From positions 25,849 to 89,848 of the forward strand of contig NZ_AYMV01000030.1 in the NCBI RefSeq assembly GCF_000633415.1: 64,000 nucleotides of DNA, written 5' to 3'. The position numbers and the translations under genes were made by a program. Source of the stretch: Leucobacter sp. PH1c (GTDB lineage Bacteria > Actinomycetota > Actinomycetes > Actinomycetales > Microbacteriaceae). Below are positions 1 through 9,346 of this stretch, one piece after another. The notes beneath the pieces were generated by a model. The model made no database searches and was not told the DNA's origin. It worked only from the letters and a program-made list of their open reading frames with translations. The number at the start of each line of letters is the position of its first letter. Position 1 is the first letter of the stretch.

Positions 1-2
1 GC

Positions 3-1430
3 AGGCCCTCCCTGGTCGTTCTGTCGGCCTGCCTCGCTCAAGTCATCATCGTTCTCGACACCACGATTGTTGCAGTCGCGCTCCCTGACGCGCAGTTGGA
101 TCTGGGGTTCGCCAGCGCTGACCGTCAATGGGCTGTCACTGCATACACACTCGCATTCGGATCCCTGCTCCTTGTAGGGGGACGCGTGTCAACCTTCCTT
201 GGCGCAAAACGCGCCTTTCTGATCGGCGCAGCAGGTTTTGGCATCGCGAGCCTTCTTGGAGGCCTTGCGAATGACTTTGGAACTTTGATCGCTTTCCGTG
301 TCCTCCAAGGAGTCTTCGCCGCGTTGCTTGCCCCTACAAACCTCTCGCTCATGAATGCTGCGTTCCCAGGGGCAGCTGGACGGTCCAAGGCCTTTGCAAT
401 CTTCGGCTCCGTCGCAGGGGCTGGTGCTGCGCTGGGGCTTGTTCTGGGCGGAGCGCTTACTGAGTTGGGGGATTGGAGGTGGTGCTTCTTCATAAATGTC
501 CCCCTGGTCGCTGGAACAATCCTCGTCGCGATCAATGGGCTCCGCGGCACGGCCGGCAGAACTTCGGGTTCACTCCTTGATGACGTGACCGGACTACTGT
601 TGGGAACCGCGTCGGTGTCGGCACTGGTGTTCGCTTTCTCGTGCGCCGAATCCGACGGCTGGACTCACTTATCGACTCTGGTGTTGCTCGTCGGCGGCGC
701 AGTTCTCGCCATCGTATTCGTGATCCGTGAACGATTGGCGGCTGAACCTCTTGTCCCGTTGAGCCTGCTCGCTGACGCTCGGCGTTCGTCTTCGTATCTC
801 GCGATCGCCCTGGTCGGCTTCGCTCAGATGGGCGCGTCCGTGTACCTCACCTTTTACCTGCAAGAGGACCTGGGGTACTCGCCGCTGCGAACTGGACTCG
901 CTTTCCTCCCCATGGTTGTGGGGCTGATCGTCGCTGCAATCGTTAGCACGCGATTCCTTGTGCCTCGCTTCGGACTCGGAGTCGTCCTGACTGTTGGCCC
1001 TCTCATGCAAAGCATCGGCTTCATTTGGTTGTCTGGTCTGGGAACCGTGGACGAATACGTTTCAGAGTTGGTCTCGCCCATGGTGGTGATAGGGATGGGG
1101 CTCGGGACCGTTATGGCTCCCGCGATGTCTTCCGCGACCGTGGGTCTTAACCCAGCACGGGGCGGCCTTGCCTCCGCACTCGCCAACACAAGCCAACAGC
1201 TGGGGGCCTCACTTGGTGTGGCTTTCCTCAGCACGATCGCAACGTCGATTGTGTCCGAGCGAATAGAGGCTGCGGCTCCTCTGACGCGAGCTGAGGCTGC
1301 CACTGTTCGTCTCTCTGCCGACGTCGCGGCCTACTCCGCGGGATTTCAATGGCTCGCAGGCATCACCGCGTTGGTCGCGGCCCTCATCGCGATGCGCTTC
1401 GCCCTCGGCCGACTTGTCGGTGGCCAATGA
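3..1430 (+). CDS. MFS drug exporter, EmrB/QacA (DHA2) type, 5'-truncated by window edge
   Basis: Inner-membrane proton-coupled exporter of the 14-helix DHA2 branch. The frame is open from position 3, so the true start lies before the window; the TTG at 96 is internal. The first visible residues carry the family signature LDTTIVAVALPDA of helix 1, followed by QWAVTAYTLAFGSLLLVGGR and the motif A-like GAKRAFLIG loop. A long run of hydrophobic segments continues to the end. Its stop overlaps the start of the phosphopantetheinyl transferase gene (ATGA), so the two are co-translated. Being first in the biosynthetic operon, it most likely exports the product or confers self-resistance; the substrate is an inference. 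Confidence 0.9.
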   Translation, partial: RPSLVVLSACLAQVIIVLDTTIVAVALPDAQLDLGFASADRQWAVTAYTLAFGSLLLVGGRVSTFLGAKRAFLIGAAGFGIASLLGGLANDFGTLIAFRVLQGVFAALLAPTNLSLMNAAFPGAAGRSKAFAIFGSVAGAGAALGLVLGGALTELGDWRWCFFINVPLVAGTILVAINGLRGTAGRTSGSLLDDVTGLLLGTASVSALVFAFSCAESDGWTHLSTLVLLVGGAVLAIVFVIRERLAAEPLVPLSLLADARRSSSYLAIALVGFAQMGASVYLTFYLQEDLGYSPLRTGLAFLPMVVGLIVAAIVSTRFLVPRFGLGVVLTVGPLMQSIGFIWLSGLGTVDEYVSELVSPMVVIGMGLGTVMAPAMSSATVGLNPARGGLASALANTSQQLGASLGVAFLSTIATSIVSERIEAAAPLTRAEAATVRLSADVAAYSAGFQWLAGITALVAALIAMRFALGRLVGGQ

Positions 1431-2104
1431 GCGTGAGAATCATAGCGGCCCGCCTCCCCGCAGACCTGGCAACGCTCGATCGAGGCGGCTGGAGCCCAGC
1501 GTCAGCCGCTCGAGCGGCGATGATCGCCCGCAAGCACCGCGCAATTGACCGGGTTCGATCACGGATGGCTGATTACCTCCTTCACCACGTCTGCGGCGCT
1601 CCAGCAGGGTACGACCACATCGGTCGGCCGATACATCCCACTGGCGCTGGTGCCTCTGCAAGCCACGATGGAGTATGGGTGGTCGCGGCTACTGCAAGGT
1701 ACGCGATTGGGGTCGATGTCGTCGCCATTGACCGGGCTTCATCTATCCCCAATACTGCGTTCGACCCGCTTGAGCTCACTCGAATCGGCAAGGGCGTTAC
1801 CAGCGAAGCCCAGCTACTCAAGGCCCGGATATGGGCGGCGAAGGAAGCTCACCTCAAACGACTGGGCATAGGCCTACTCCGCCATCCGGGCACGATAGTC
1901 AGCAGTCCGTCCGCTCGGCACATCCGCATTCTCGACGGCAACGATTCTTCGTGTGTTGCCCTCCAAAGTCTCGACGCGAGCCACATCCTCGCTGTCACGG
2001 TCCCTGACGAGAACACCGGGGTCCAGCTCCTTGAATACACCACTCCGATCGATGCGCGGCGCAATCAGGCCCGCCCCCGCTACTCGGCCCCCGAAAGGAC
2101 TTAG
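1427..2104 (+). CDS. Sfp-type 4'-phosphopantetheinyl transferase
   Basis: Transfers phosphopantetheine from CoA to carrier-protein serines, here presumably the PCP and ACP of the next two genes. The ATG at 1427 overlaps the exporter stop and gives 225 aa, usual for the family. Diagnostic motifs are ASASHDG (76-82), IGVDVVAID (94-102, with Mg-binding Asp97) and WAAKEAHLK near residues 140-148 (the WxxKEAxxK motif with the catalytic Glu). One oddity: the acidic residue two places after Asp97 (Sfp Glu109) is Val99; whether this alters activity is unknown. A cluster-embedded PPTase suggests the cluster carries its own activation enzyme, typical of mobile biosynthetic clusters. Confidence 0.9.
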   Translation: MSVRIIAARLPADLATLDRGGWSPASAARAAMIARKHRAIDRVRSRMADYLLHHVCGAPAGYDHIGRPIHPTGAGASASHDGVWVVAATARYAIGVDVVAIDRASSIPNTAFDPLELTRIGKGVTSEAQLLKARIWAAKEAHLKRLGIGLLRHPGTIVSSPSARHIRILDGNDSSCVALQSLDASHILAVTVPDENTGVQLLEYTTPIDARRNQARPRYSAPERT

Positions 2105-2106
2105 TG

Positions 2107-5100
2107 ATGATGACGAACACCTTCGGCCCTTACCCTGCAACATCGGCACAGCGCAGCATGTTTTTGCACTCTGCTGCCCACCCGTCCGACACTGCGTTCG
2201 ACCTCGGATTCGTCTTCCGGGTCGAAGGGGACGTCGACCGCGCTCGCCTCATCGATGCGACACGCGCCGTATTCTCGGCTACGACAGCATTCTCAACCAC
2301 CTTCCGGCACTCTGACGATGGTTTGATCGCTGCGCCGGGAACAGGTGTTGCGCGAGTGCTCGAGTTCGATCGGACACAGACGCCGACAGAGCTTCTCGAA
2401 GCCATGGTCCTTGAGGAAACCGAGCAGATGCTCGCATCAGGTCCGATTGCCCCGCACGATCCTCATCAGGTCACGGCTCGTTTCTACTACGGTCGGAAGA
2501 CGTTGCTCCTCTCCTTCGTTGCCTCACACCTCGTCAGCGATGCGTACTCCTTCTATCGAGTCGTTGGCATGATCTCGACGCTGTACGCATCGATCGAGGC
2601 TGCATGGCCCGATCTCGTAAGTGGTCTAGGTGAGCACCCCGGCACCGTCGCTCCGCCGCCCATCTCTCCCCGGTCGATCGATCGCTACCGTGCACTCGTC
2701 GAAACGGTACCTGAGCCAGCTTCCTTGCCACTTGCAGTTCGCGACCGTGGGCGAATCAGAGGAACCCGCTCGCGGCTCCGGCTCGATGGGCCCGAAGTTC
2801 GTGCGCTGCGTGAGAGCGAGATGGTGGGGGAGTACGGTTTGGCGGCCGTTCTCTTCGCCGCCCACGCCCATGTCCTGAGTCGCCTTGCTGGCTCCGGGGC
2901 GATCACCGTCGGAGTACCAGTTGCAGGCCGTGCGGGGCATCGAGCTAAGAATGCCGTCGGCTTCTTCGTAAACACTCTTCCGCTCCCCGTTTTGATCGAC
3001 GGAAGCACGACGTGGCGGAGCCTGTGCGGGCAGATCTCCTCCGGTATCCGAACCCTCCAGGGCGCTCAAGGTCTCAACATCCACGGGGAAACTGGCTCCG
3101 TCCTGTTCCCGGGGCCGAGAGCGACGGTCGACAACGCCGTGACGTTTTACGCTCAGGATCTCGCTCTCGAACTTGAGGGCGCTAGTGTGGTCTCTCTTCC
3201 CATAAATCGCACGGATCTCCCGTATCCACTCACAATCACTTTCGCCGATGAACAGGATGCGATTCGCATCGAGGTTGGCGTGTCGGATGCCTTCCATCAG
3301 CCGACGGCAGCGGCGCAGGTGATGCAAGCCCTCGCTCTCGCGACGGCACAGCCTGACGCTCTCGTTGTCGACGATGCCGTGTTCGACGATGCATCAACGT
3401 CATCCAGCCCCGTGGAAGTTGCGAAGCCCGAGCTCACGGTTATCGACCTCATCCGTTCGATCGCCGTCACCCAGCCCCACTCCATCGCCCTGAGCGCCGA
3501 CGAAGAGATCAGCTACGCGGAGCTCGCTGACCGGATGCTCTCGGGCGCCGGTGAACTGGACGCCCATGAAGCCAGCCGGCTCGTGGTTGTGCGGATGAGA
3601 AAGAGCATAGACGCCGTGATTGCGATCCTGTCCGTCCTCGCATCCGGTCGAGCCTACGTTCCGATCGACCCCGCCGCACCTCCCCACCGCGTCCAGCTCA
3701 TCCTGAGCAAGATCGCCAAGGAACTCGATGCATCACCAACGATTCTCGTCGACGATAGTGCCACCGGCCCTGGCGAGATGTGTGCCGCAGTGATTACCCG
3801 CACATCGCGGCGCACTCGGCCAATGCGCCCGCCGACAGTAGCGGATCGCGCCTATGTGATCTTCACATCGGGCTCCACGGGGGAACCGAAAGGAGTCGTC
3901 GTCTCTCACAGTGCGCTTTCGGCGCTACTCGGCTCTGCTCGTTCGGTCATCAGTTCGAGCGCCGGAGACCGCTGGTGTCTCTTTCATTCACTTGCGTTCG
4001 ACTTCAGCGTTTGGGAGCTCTTCGGAGCGATTACTACGGGTGGCACGCTGATAGTTCCACGCCCAGAAGAGGTGTCCCACCCTGATGCCTTTGCCGACCT
4101 TGTCGAGCACGCGGGTATTACGGTGCTCAACCAGACACCATCCGCGTTCCGGCGACTGGCTGACGCTCTGCGCAGAAGCACTCGCACTTTTCCCGACGTT
4201 CGCGTGGTTGTCTTTGGGGGCGAGGCGCTCCACCCCGCTGATCTCCGGTCCTGGCGAGGCGAAGCGAACGCCCAGACACGATTCATCAACATGTACGGGA
4301 TTACTGAAACGACGGTACATGTGACGGCAAAGGAGATCACGGAGCCCGAGATTGACTGTGAAAGTCGGAGCATGATCGGGGAACCCCTGGCACATCTTGG
4401 CATCATTATCCTCGACGAGCTCGGCCGCCCAGCAGCAGTTGGCGTGGCAGGCGAATTGCTGGTCTTCGGCGCTGGCCTCGCGGACGAGTATCTCGGGCAG
4501 GAAGAGCTGACGGCAGCCAGATTCCGCACCATCGAGGTCCAGGGGCGCAAGCTACGCGCATATTGCACAGGCGACCGTGTGCGCCGCGACATCGACGGAG
4601 AACTCGTCTACCTGGGGCGCATCGACCAACAGGTCCAGCTGCGTGGTTACCGAATCGAGCTAGGAGAGATCGAAGCCGCCATCGCTGCGACCGGCCGAAC
4701 GAGCGCAGCGGTAGCTGCGCTCGTCTCACCGGAGGGGCGGGAACCGTTCCTCTGCGCTTGGGTCGTCACCACCTCTGAGGAGGACGCAGACGCCATCCGC
4801 GCGGAGCTCGGGGATCACATCCCGTCGTACATGGTTCCGGCCGTCGTCGTAGCCCTCGAGACGATCCCGATGACTCGGAACGGGAAACCGGATGTCGCCG
4901 CCCTTCCCCTTCCTGCACATGAGACGGACGAGGAAGTCGACGATAGCCTCTCCGGGCGCATCGCTCGGGTCTGGGCGGAGGCGATTGGGGCTGGGCGTGT
5001 GCGAGCTCAAGACCGCTTCCTCGAAGTTGGCGGCACCTCGATGCACGTGATGGAAGTCCACGAGCGATTGCGCACTGACCTCGGGCTACACGACTTGACG

Positions 5101-5169
5101 CTCGTCGACCTCTTCGAATATTCCACCCCAGCCGCCCTGGCCGACTACGTGCTCAGCACTCGCGCCTAA
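2107..5169 (+). CDS. Single-module NRPS, C-A-PCP, predicted threonine-activating
   Basis: About 1020 aa: condensation domain (~5-400), adenylation domain (~415-915) and peptidyl carrier (~935-1015). ATG 2107 has AAAGGA at 2094-2099; GTG 2104 is a less likely start. The condensation motif HHxxxDG appears as SHLVSDA with the catalytic second His (H141) kept. The A domain has FTSGSTGEPKG, GGEAL, MYGITETT, YCTGDRVR and the A10 lysine in RNGKPD. Reading the pocket from FDFSVWE, LNQTP, VVFGGE and NMYGITETTVH gives D-F-W-N-V-G-M-V-H, close to the established threonine code DFWNIGMVH(K). The carrier Ser is S978 in GGTS. No upstream carrier exists, so the C domain is probably a starter type that acylates Thr. 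A trace of RBS and an 18-nt gap lead to the PKS gene. Confidence 0.92.
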   Translation: MMTNTFGPYPATSAQRSMFLHSAAHPSDTAFDLGFVFRVEGDVDRARLIDATRAVFSATTAFSTTFRHSDDGLIAAPGTGVARVLEFDRTQTPTELLEAMVLEETEQMLASGPIAPHDPHQVTARFYYGRKTLLLSFVASHLVSDAYSFYRVVGMISTLYASIEAAWPDLVSGLGEHPGTVAPPPISPRSIDRYRALVETVPEPASLPLAVRDRGRIRGTRSRLRLDGPEVRALRESEMVGEYGLAAVLFAAHAHVLSRLAGSGAITVGVPVAGRAGHRAKNAVGFFVNTLPLPVLIDGSTTWRSLCGQISSGIRTLQGAQGLNIHGETGSVLFPGPRATVDNAVTFYAQDLALELEGASVVSLPINRTDLPYPLTITFADEQDAIRIEVGVSDAFHQPTAAAQVMQALALATAQPDALVVDDAVFDDASTSSSPVEVAKPELTVIDLIRSIAVTQPHSIALSADEEISYAELADRMLSGAGELDAHEASRLVVVRMRKSIDAVIAILSVLASGRAYVPIDPAAPPHRVQLILSKIAKELDASPTILVDDSATGPGEMCAAVITRTSRRTRPMRPPTVADRAYVIFTSGSTGEPKGVVVSHSALSALLGSARSVISSSAGDRWCLFHSLAFDFSVWELFGAITTGGTLIVPRPEEVSHPDAFADLVEHAGITVLNQTPSAFRRLADALRRSTRTFPDVRVVVFGGEALHPADLRSWRGEANAQTRFINMYGITETTVHVTAKEITEPEIDCESRSMIGEPLAHLGIIILDELGRPAAVGVAGELLVFGAGLADEYLGQEELTAARFRTIEVQGRKLRAYCTGDRVRRDIDGELVYLGRIDQQVQLRGYRIELGEIEAAIAATGRTSAAVAALVSPEGREPFLCAWVVTTSEEDADAIRAELGDHIPSYMVPAVVVALETIPMTRNGKPDVAALPLPAHETDEEVDDSLSGRIARVWAEAIGAGRVRAQDRFLEVGGTSMHVMEVHERLRTDLGLHDLTLVDLFEYSTPAALADYVLSTRA

Positions 5170-5187
5170 CCCAGAAGAAGGCTTACT

Positions 5188-7728
5188 ATGACCGTACAAG
5201 ATCCTGCTCCCGCCTACGGGAACGACGTTGCGATAACCGGGATCGCTCTCCGTGTACCCGGAGCCGACGATGTGAACGCCTTCTGGCAATTGACCGCTGA
5301 GGGGACGTCAACATTCCGATCCGTCTCAAGGGCAGAATCAGAACGATTCGGATACACGTCCGCTCAGATCGACGATGAGGACTTCGTGTCCGTAGTGAGC
5401 GCGCTCGACGATTTCGATGCCTTCGACCACGATGCGTTCGGCATCTCAGCACGTGACGCGGCGCTCATGGATCCACAACACCGCGTCTTCTTGGAATGCG
5501 CTCGCAGGGCACTCGATGATGCTGGATTCGGTGACGTTACAGGACTCAAGGTCGGCGTTTTCGGCTCAGCAAGTTCGAGTACCTACCTCACCGGACCCGT
5601 GCGCGCGGCAGGGCTTTGGGATGAGTCAGATCTCAATTTCAGTGCCATGCTCGCCAACGACAAGGACTTCCTGTGCACGCGCACGAGCTACGCGCTCGGA
5701 CTCACCGGTCCGTCTGTAGTGGTGCAGTCCGCGTGCTCGAGCTCGCTTCTGGCTGTCCACCTCGCCAGGCAAGCACTCCTGCACGGGGAATGCGACGCGG
5801 CAATCGTCGGTGGTGTCTCCATATCGATCCCGCATCTCGGAGGCTACCTCAAGCGCTCCGGAAGCATCTTTAGCCCAACCGGATCGTGCCGGCCATTCGA
5901 CCGCACTGCCGATGGAACAGTAAAAGCACATGGTGCCGCGGCCGTTGTCCTAGTGAGATCAGAGGACGCCAACCTTCAACATGTATATGCGAACGTGGCC
6001 GGAACCGCTGCCAACAACGACGGGGCTGACAAGGTCGGATTTCCCGCGCCAGGGGTATCTGGGCAGGCTGCCGTAATCCGATCTGCAATGGCGTCTGCTG
6101 GCATCACCGCCGACAAGGTGCGCTACATCGAGTCTCACGGGACAGGCACGCTTCTGGGGGATCCGATTGAGATTCGCGCTCTTCGACTTGCGCGCGAAGG
6201 TTCAACCAAATCGTGCTATCTCGGTAGTGCGAAGGCGAACGTCGGCCATCTCGACGCGGCTGCCGGTGTCATGGGGCTCGTGCGAGCTGCACTCGTGCTC
6301 GAGAAGGGCGTCATTCCTCCGCTCGCCGGTTTCTCCGAATCGAATCCGCTCCTCGATGTGGGTGAGGAAGTCGTCCTCCCTACAGAACCCGTCGATGCGC
6401 CGTGGCTGACCCACGCTGGTGTCAGCTCGTTCGGGATGGGCGGGAGTAACGTGCATGCCATTCTTCGCCGACGCGCCGACGCGCGCGGCCGGCAGGTTTC
6501 CCCCCAAGGCCGTCGCCTCGTGCGAACGCGGCACTGGGTTGGCCACCCCCGGCACACTCGAACACCGGAAGTCTCGAAGGCCGCCGGTCGCGCGACGGAA
6601 TCGGCACGTTCAGTATCGCTTCCATCTCTGGAAGAACTGCTTGCTACCGTCCGCGAGGTCCTGCAGCTTCCCGAACTCGCGGCCGAGGACCGACTCGTGG
6701 ATGCTGGTGCCGATTCGCTCGCCCTTATCGATATCACGGCAGCTCTCGCGGAACGGCACGGAACGGCATTGGACGTCGCCGAACTCGAACGGATCGGCAC
6801 GGTCGAGAAACTGTTTCAGACACACGTCATCGACAGGACGTCTGGCAAGGTGGGCCCGGTCGATGAACCGACCCGCCGTCACATAGCTCGGCAGCCACGA
6901 TCGGCCTCCGATAACGCCGTCCACATCACGCCACCTCGTGAGCGTACGCTTTTCCTTGTACATCCCGCTGGTGGGACTACGACCTGCTACGCCGGCGTCG
7001 CTACTCACATTGGAGAGGATGTCGGAGTCACTGGTCTCGCTTTCCCTGCTGACTTCCTCGGGCAGCGCATTACGATGAGAGAGCTAGCGGCCTCCTATCT
7101 CGCCACGATCACCGGAATCCAGCCGTCCGGACCTTACCTAATCGGTGGGTACTCATTTGGCGGGAACCTTGCCGCCGAGCTGGCACTGCAGTTGGAGGAG
7201 GCTGGCGAGACAGTCGAGCTTCTCGTCATGATTGATTCGCATCCTCCGCACGCCTACACCAGCGGTGCCTGCGATGAGCAGGCGTACGTCGCTGCCTTCC
7301 CGGCGCTGCTCAGCACGCTTGTCCCTGGCATTCGATTCGCCGAGGACGTTCGTGCTCGCGCGGACGCACGCGGAATCCTCGAGGCTGTCGAACACCCGGC
7401 CTGGCCTGAGAGCGTGCGCAACGAATTCGCGCGATTCTTCGAGATCTGGCGAGAAAACCACGGCATGCTTAAGCGCTGGACGCCAGATCGACTGATCGAC
7501 TGTCCTGTGCTCATCATCGAGGCTTCCGAACCGGAGCCCGAGGAAGTGCTCGATTGTCTCTCGATCTCCCCGTCGACTGTGAACGAGTGGTCGAGATATC
7601 TCTCCCGGGCCCCGCAGATTATTGGCGTCGATGGCGACCACTACTCCATTTTCCGAGATCTGACCTCGCTTCGGCGCATCGGTGAGATTCTCGGTCAAGC
7701 GGCGACGCAGCGAGAACTGGTTCGATGA
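5188..7728 (+). CDS. AT-less PKS module: KS-ACP-thioesterase
   Basis: 846 aa in three domains. The ketosynthase (~10-430) has an intact Cys-His-His triad: C183 in QSACSSSL, H317 in ESHGTGTLLGDP, H354 in KANVGHLDAA. Only a linker of about 60 residues separates it from the ACP (~475-550; Ser510 in GADSL), leaving no room for an acyltransferase, KR, DH or ER. The C-terminal type I thioesterase (~585-840) has GYSFGG with Ser656, Asp683 in MIDSHPP and His818 in DGDHYS. The module would take the threonyl chain from the NRPS, extend it once with an ACP-bound unit loaded in trans, and release or cyclise it. AGAAGAAGG upstream serves as RBS. The extender-loading AT is not in this window. Confidence 0.92.
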   Translation: MTVQDPAPAYGNDVAITGIALRVPGADDVNAFWQLTAEGTSTFRSVSRAESERFGYTSAQIDDEDFVSVVSALDDFDAFDHDAFGISARDAALMDPQHRVFLECARRALDDAGFGDVTGLKVGVFGSASSSTYLTGPVRAAGLWDESDLNFSAMLANDKDFLCTRTSYALGLTGPSVVVQSACSSSLLAVHLARQALLHGECDAAIVGGVSISIPHLGGYLKRSGSIFSPTGSCRPFDRTADGTVKAHGAAAVVLVRSEDANLQHVYANVAGTAANNDGADKVGFPAPGVSGQAAVIRSAMASAGITADKVRYIESHGTGTLLGDPIEIRALRLAREGSTKSCYLGSAKANVGHLDAAAGVMGLVRAALVLEKGVIPPLAGFSESNPLLDVGEEVVLPTEPVDAPWLTHAGVSSFGMGGSNVHAILRRRADARGRQVSPQGRRLVRTRHWVGHPRHTRTPEVSKAAGRATESARSVSLPSLEELLATVREVLQLPELAAEDRLVDAGADSLALIDITAALAERHGTALDVAELERIGTVEKLFQTHVIDRTSGKVGPVDEPTRRHIARQPRSASDNAVHITPPRERTLFLVHPAGGTTTCYAGVATHIGEDVGVTGLAFPADFLGQRITMRELAASYLATITGIQPSGPYLIGGYSFGGNLAAELALQLEEAGETVELLVMIDSHPPHAYTSGACDEQAYVAAFPALLSTLVPGIRFAEDVRARADARGILEAVEHPAWPESVRNEFARFFEIWRENHGMLKRWTPDRLIDCPVLIIEASEPEPEEVLDCLSISPSTVNEWSRYLSRAPQIIGVDGDHYSIFRDLTSLRRIGEILGQAATQRELVR

Positions 7729-8267
7729 GCGCCGAGCGCAGTGCCGGGGCAGGACGTACGGCGATGCTCATCGCCTTCGGATGTCACAACGCCGAAGAGA
7801 TCGCCTTCTCTGACCATGGCAGCAGGCTTGATCCCCGTTTCCTCGCCAATCTCGGTCTTTCTGAAGAAGACTATCGCGCGGACCGAATGAGTATCGCCAC
7901 CGCGCTATTGAGCGCTGTGGTGACCTGTGCAACGCATTCGAGAGGTGGTCGAGCTCGGCGGCCGATCACTGCCGCGATCGCGATTGCGTCTGCTGGTGCA
8001 CTGTCCGTGAATGCTGCAGGGCATCTGCTGCAGGCCTTGGTGCGGCGTAATTACAACCCTGGTCTTGTCACCGCACCCTTGCTCCTGATGAGTTCTATCG
8101 CCGCTATCCGTGGGTTCCGGGCCGATTCCAGTATCTCCAGAGTGGGCGCCGGAACCGCGGTCGTGGCTGGAACGGCACTCTCCGTGCCCGCGATCGTCGC
8201 CTCGCTCCGCATTGCTCGGCTTGTCAGACCCACCACCATACAAACTCGAAAGGAAAGCTCCCAATGA
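7725..8267 (+). CDS. HXXEE-motif membrane protein of the biosynthetic cluster
   Basis: 180 aa integral membrane protein with about four hydrophobic segments. It shows the signature of the HXXEE family (function unknown): H21-N-A-E24-E25 in the first segment, and a second conserved block NAAGHLLQAL followed by NYNPGLVTAP, matching the family's later His and PG. The conserved His/Glu residues inside membrane segments suggest metal binding or membrane-embedded catalysis, but that is inference. Start and stop overlap its neighbours by ATGA on both sides, so it is made with the PKS and the FolD-like protein and probably acts on the same product or precursor. Confidence 0.75.
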   Translation: MSAERSAGAGRTAMLIAFGCHNAEEIAFSDHGSRLDPRFLANLGLSEEDYRADRMSIATALLSAVVTCATHSRGGRARRPITAAIAIASAGALSVNAAGHLLQALVRRNYNPGLVTAPLLLMSSIAAIRGFRADSSISRVGAGTAVVAGTALSVPAIVASLRIARLVRPTTIQTRKESSQ

Positions 8268-9178
8268 CCGCACAGCTCATTCATGGGCGCCCAGTGCAGC
8301 AAGGCCTCGTCGCGGCGGCACTCGCCAAGACCTCCTCGGCAGGCGTACTGCCGCGTGTCGCCCTGCTTTCAGTGGCCAGTGATGACCCGATGCTCGCAAT
8401 CAACCGAGAGCTTCACTTGCGCACCTTCGCCGCCTACGGCGTTGAGGGTATTGACGTCGCACTTCCCGCCGACGCAACGCTCGACACTCTTCTCGAACGC
8501 ATCCATGAGGCCAACGACGACCAAGCGGTCCACGGCGTCATGGTGCTGATGCCGCTTCCCTCGCGCCTTTCCATCCGCGACATCCTTCCAGCAATTGATC
8601 CAAGGAAAGAACTTGAAGGCCTGCATCCGGAGCACACCGCTGGATTGCTCCCATCGAACCGTCCGGCACCCACTGGTGTCCTGCCCCTCGTTGGAGAGGC
8701 GGTCATCCTCGCTCTTGCCGAATATGGCATCCCGCTAGAAAGCCGAAACATTGTTCTCCTGACGGAAGAGCCATTGATGCGCAGCAACCCCGTCGCCAAT
8801 GTTGTCGCCAGATGCGTCGCGCCTGCGATGCTCCCGCCGAGTTCACCGTTGGCGATCGTGCCCATCGATCATCCCCAAGCTCGCCGACTCGCTTCCGCGG
8901 CTGATGTTCTGATTGTGAGTCTTGAGCGCCCGGAGGTCGTCTCCGCTGAGTGGGTGAAGCCCGGCGCAACTGTGATCGATTTCAACCCGAGTCTCGTCGG
9001 CTTCGTCGAACGTGAGGACGGCACCCAGGCACCGATTCTTCGTGGTGGAATCGCGACTGAGGACGTCGCCTCCGTCGCGGGACATATCCTCCCCGTGCCT
9101 GGGGGTATCGGTCCCGTCATGCTCGGTGTCCTCATTCGGAACGCTGCGCTGGCGGCGCTCGCATCGCGCACCCCGTAA
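8264..9178 (+). CDS. FolD-family protein with substituted active site
   Basis: 304 aa, colinear over its length with bifunctional methylene-tetrahydrofolate dehydrogenase/cyclohydrolase (FolD): the HGVMVLMPLP and PVPGGIGPVM blocks are clear. Aligned by eye to E. coli FolD, the catalytic residues are changed: Tyr50 is Asn47, Lys54 is His51, Gln98 is Leu, Asp121 is Glu, and the NADP-binding GASNIVGRP loop is replaced by TEEPLMRSNP. A normal folate-interconverting role is therefore unlikely. Coupled by ATGA to the HXXEE gene, it appears to be a cluster-specific enzyme derived from FolD. It could bind a folate one-carbon donor, a different substrate, or act as a non-catalytic partner. Confidence 0.82.
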   Translation: MTAQLIHGRPVQQGLVAAALAKTSSAGVLPRVALLSVASDDPMLAINRELHLRTFAAYGVEGIDVALPADATLDTLLERIHEANDDQAVHGVMVLMPLPSRLSIRDILPAIDPRKELEGLHPEHTAGLLPSNRPAPTGVLPLVGEAVILALAEYGIPLESRNIVLLTEEPLMRSNPVANVVARCVAPAMLPPSSPLAIVPIDHPQARRLASAADVLIVSLERPEVVSAEWVKPGATVIDFNPSLVGFVEREDGTQAPILRGGIATEDVASVAGHILPVPGGIGPVMLGVLIRNAALAALASRTP

Positions 9179-9186
9179 ATAGTTTG

Positions 9187-9210
9187 TCGGGTGAGCTCGA
9201 CCCCACCCGA
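9187..9210 (+). terminator. Weak hairpin after the biosynthetic operon
   Basis: A perfect 7-bp stem TCGGGTG/CACCCGA with a 10-nt loop begins nine bases after the FolD-like stop. There is no following T-run, so intrinsic termination is doubtful; it could mark the operon end or be incidental. Confidence 0.3.
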
Positions 9211-9346
9211 TGCGCAGGGTCGGGGCCACACCGCGTGAGAATGACTTCTCCACGTAATATTGACACCAGCTCAAGAGTATCGGGGGGACTGCATCTCAAA
9301 CACGTATCGCTGAATGACCGACTAATCGAGGAGCTGGAGAAATCAG

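Noticed and set aside
9260..9265. TTGACA as a -35 box of the LAL regulator promoter
   Set aside because: No credible -10 hexamer at 16-18 bases; not reported as a promoter.
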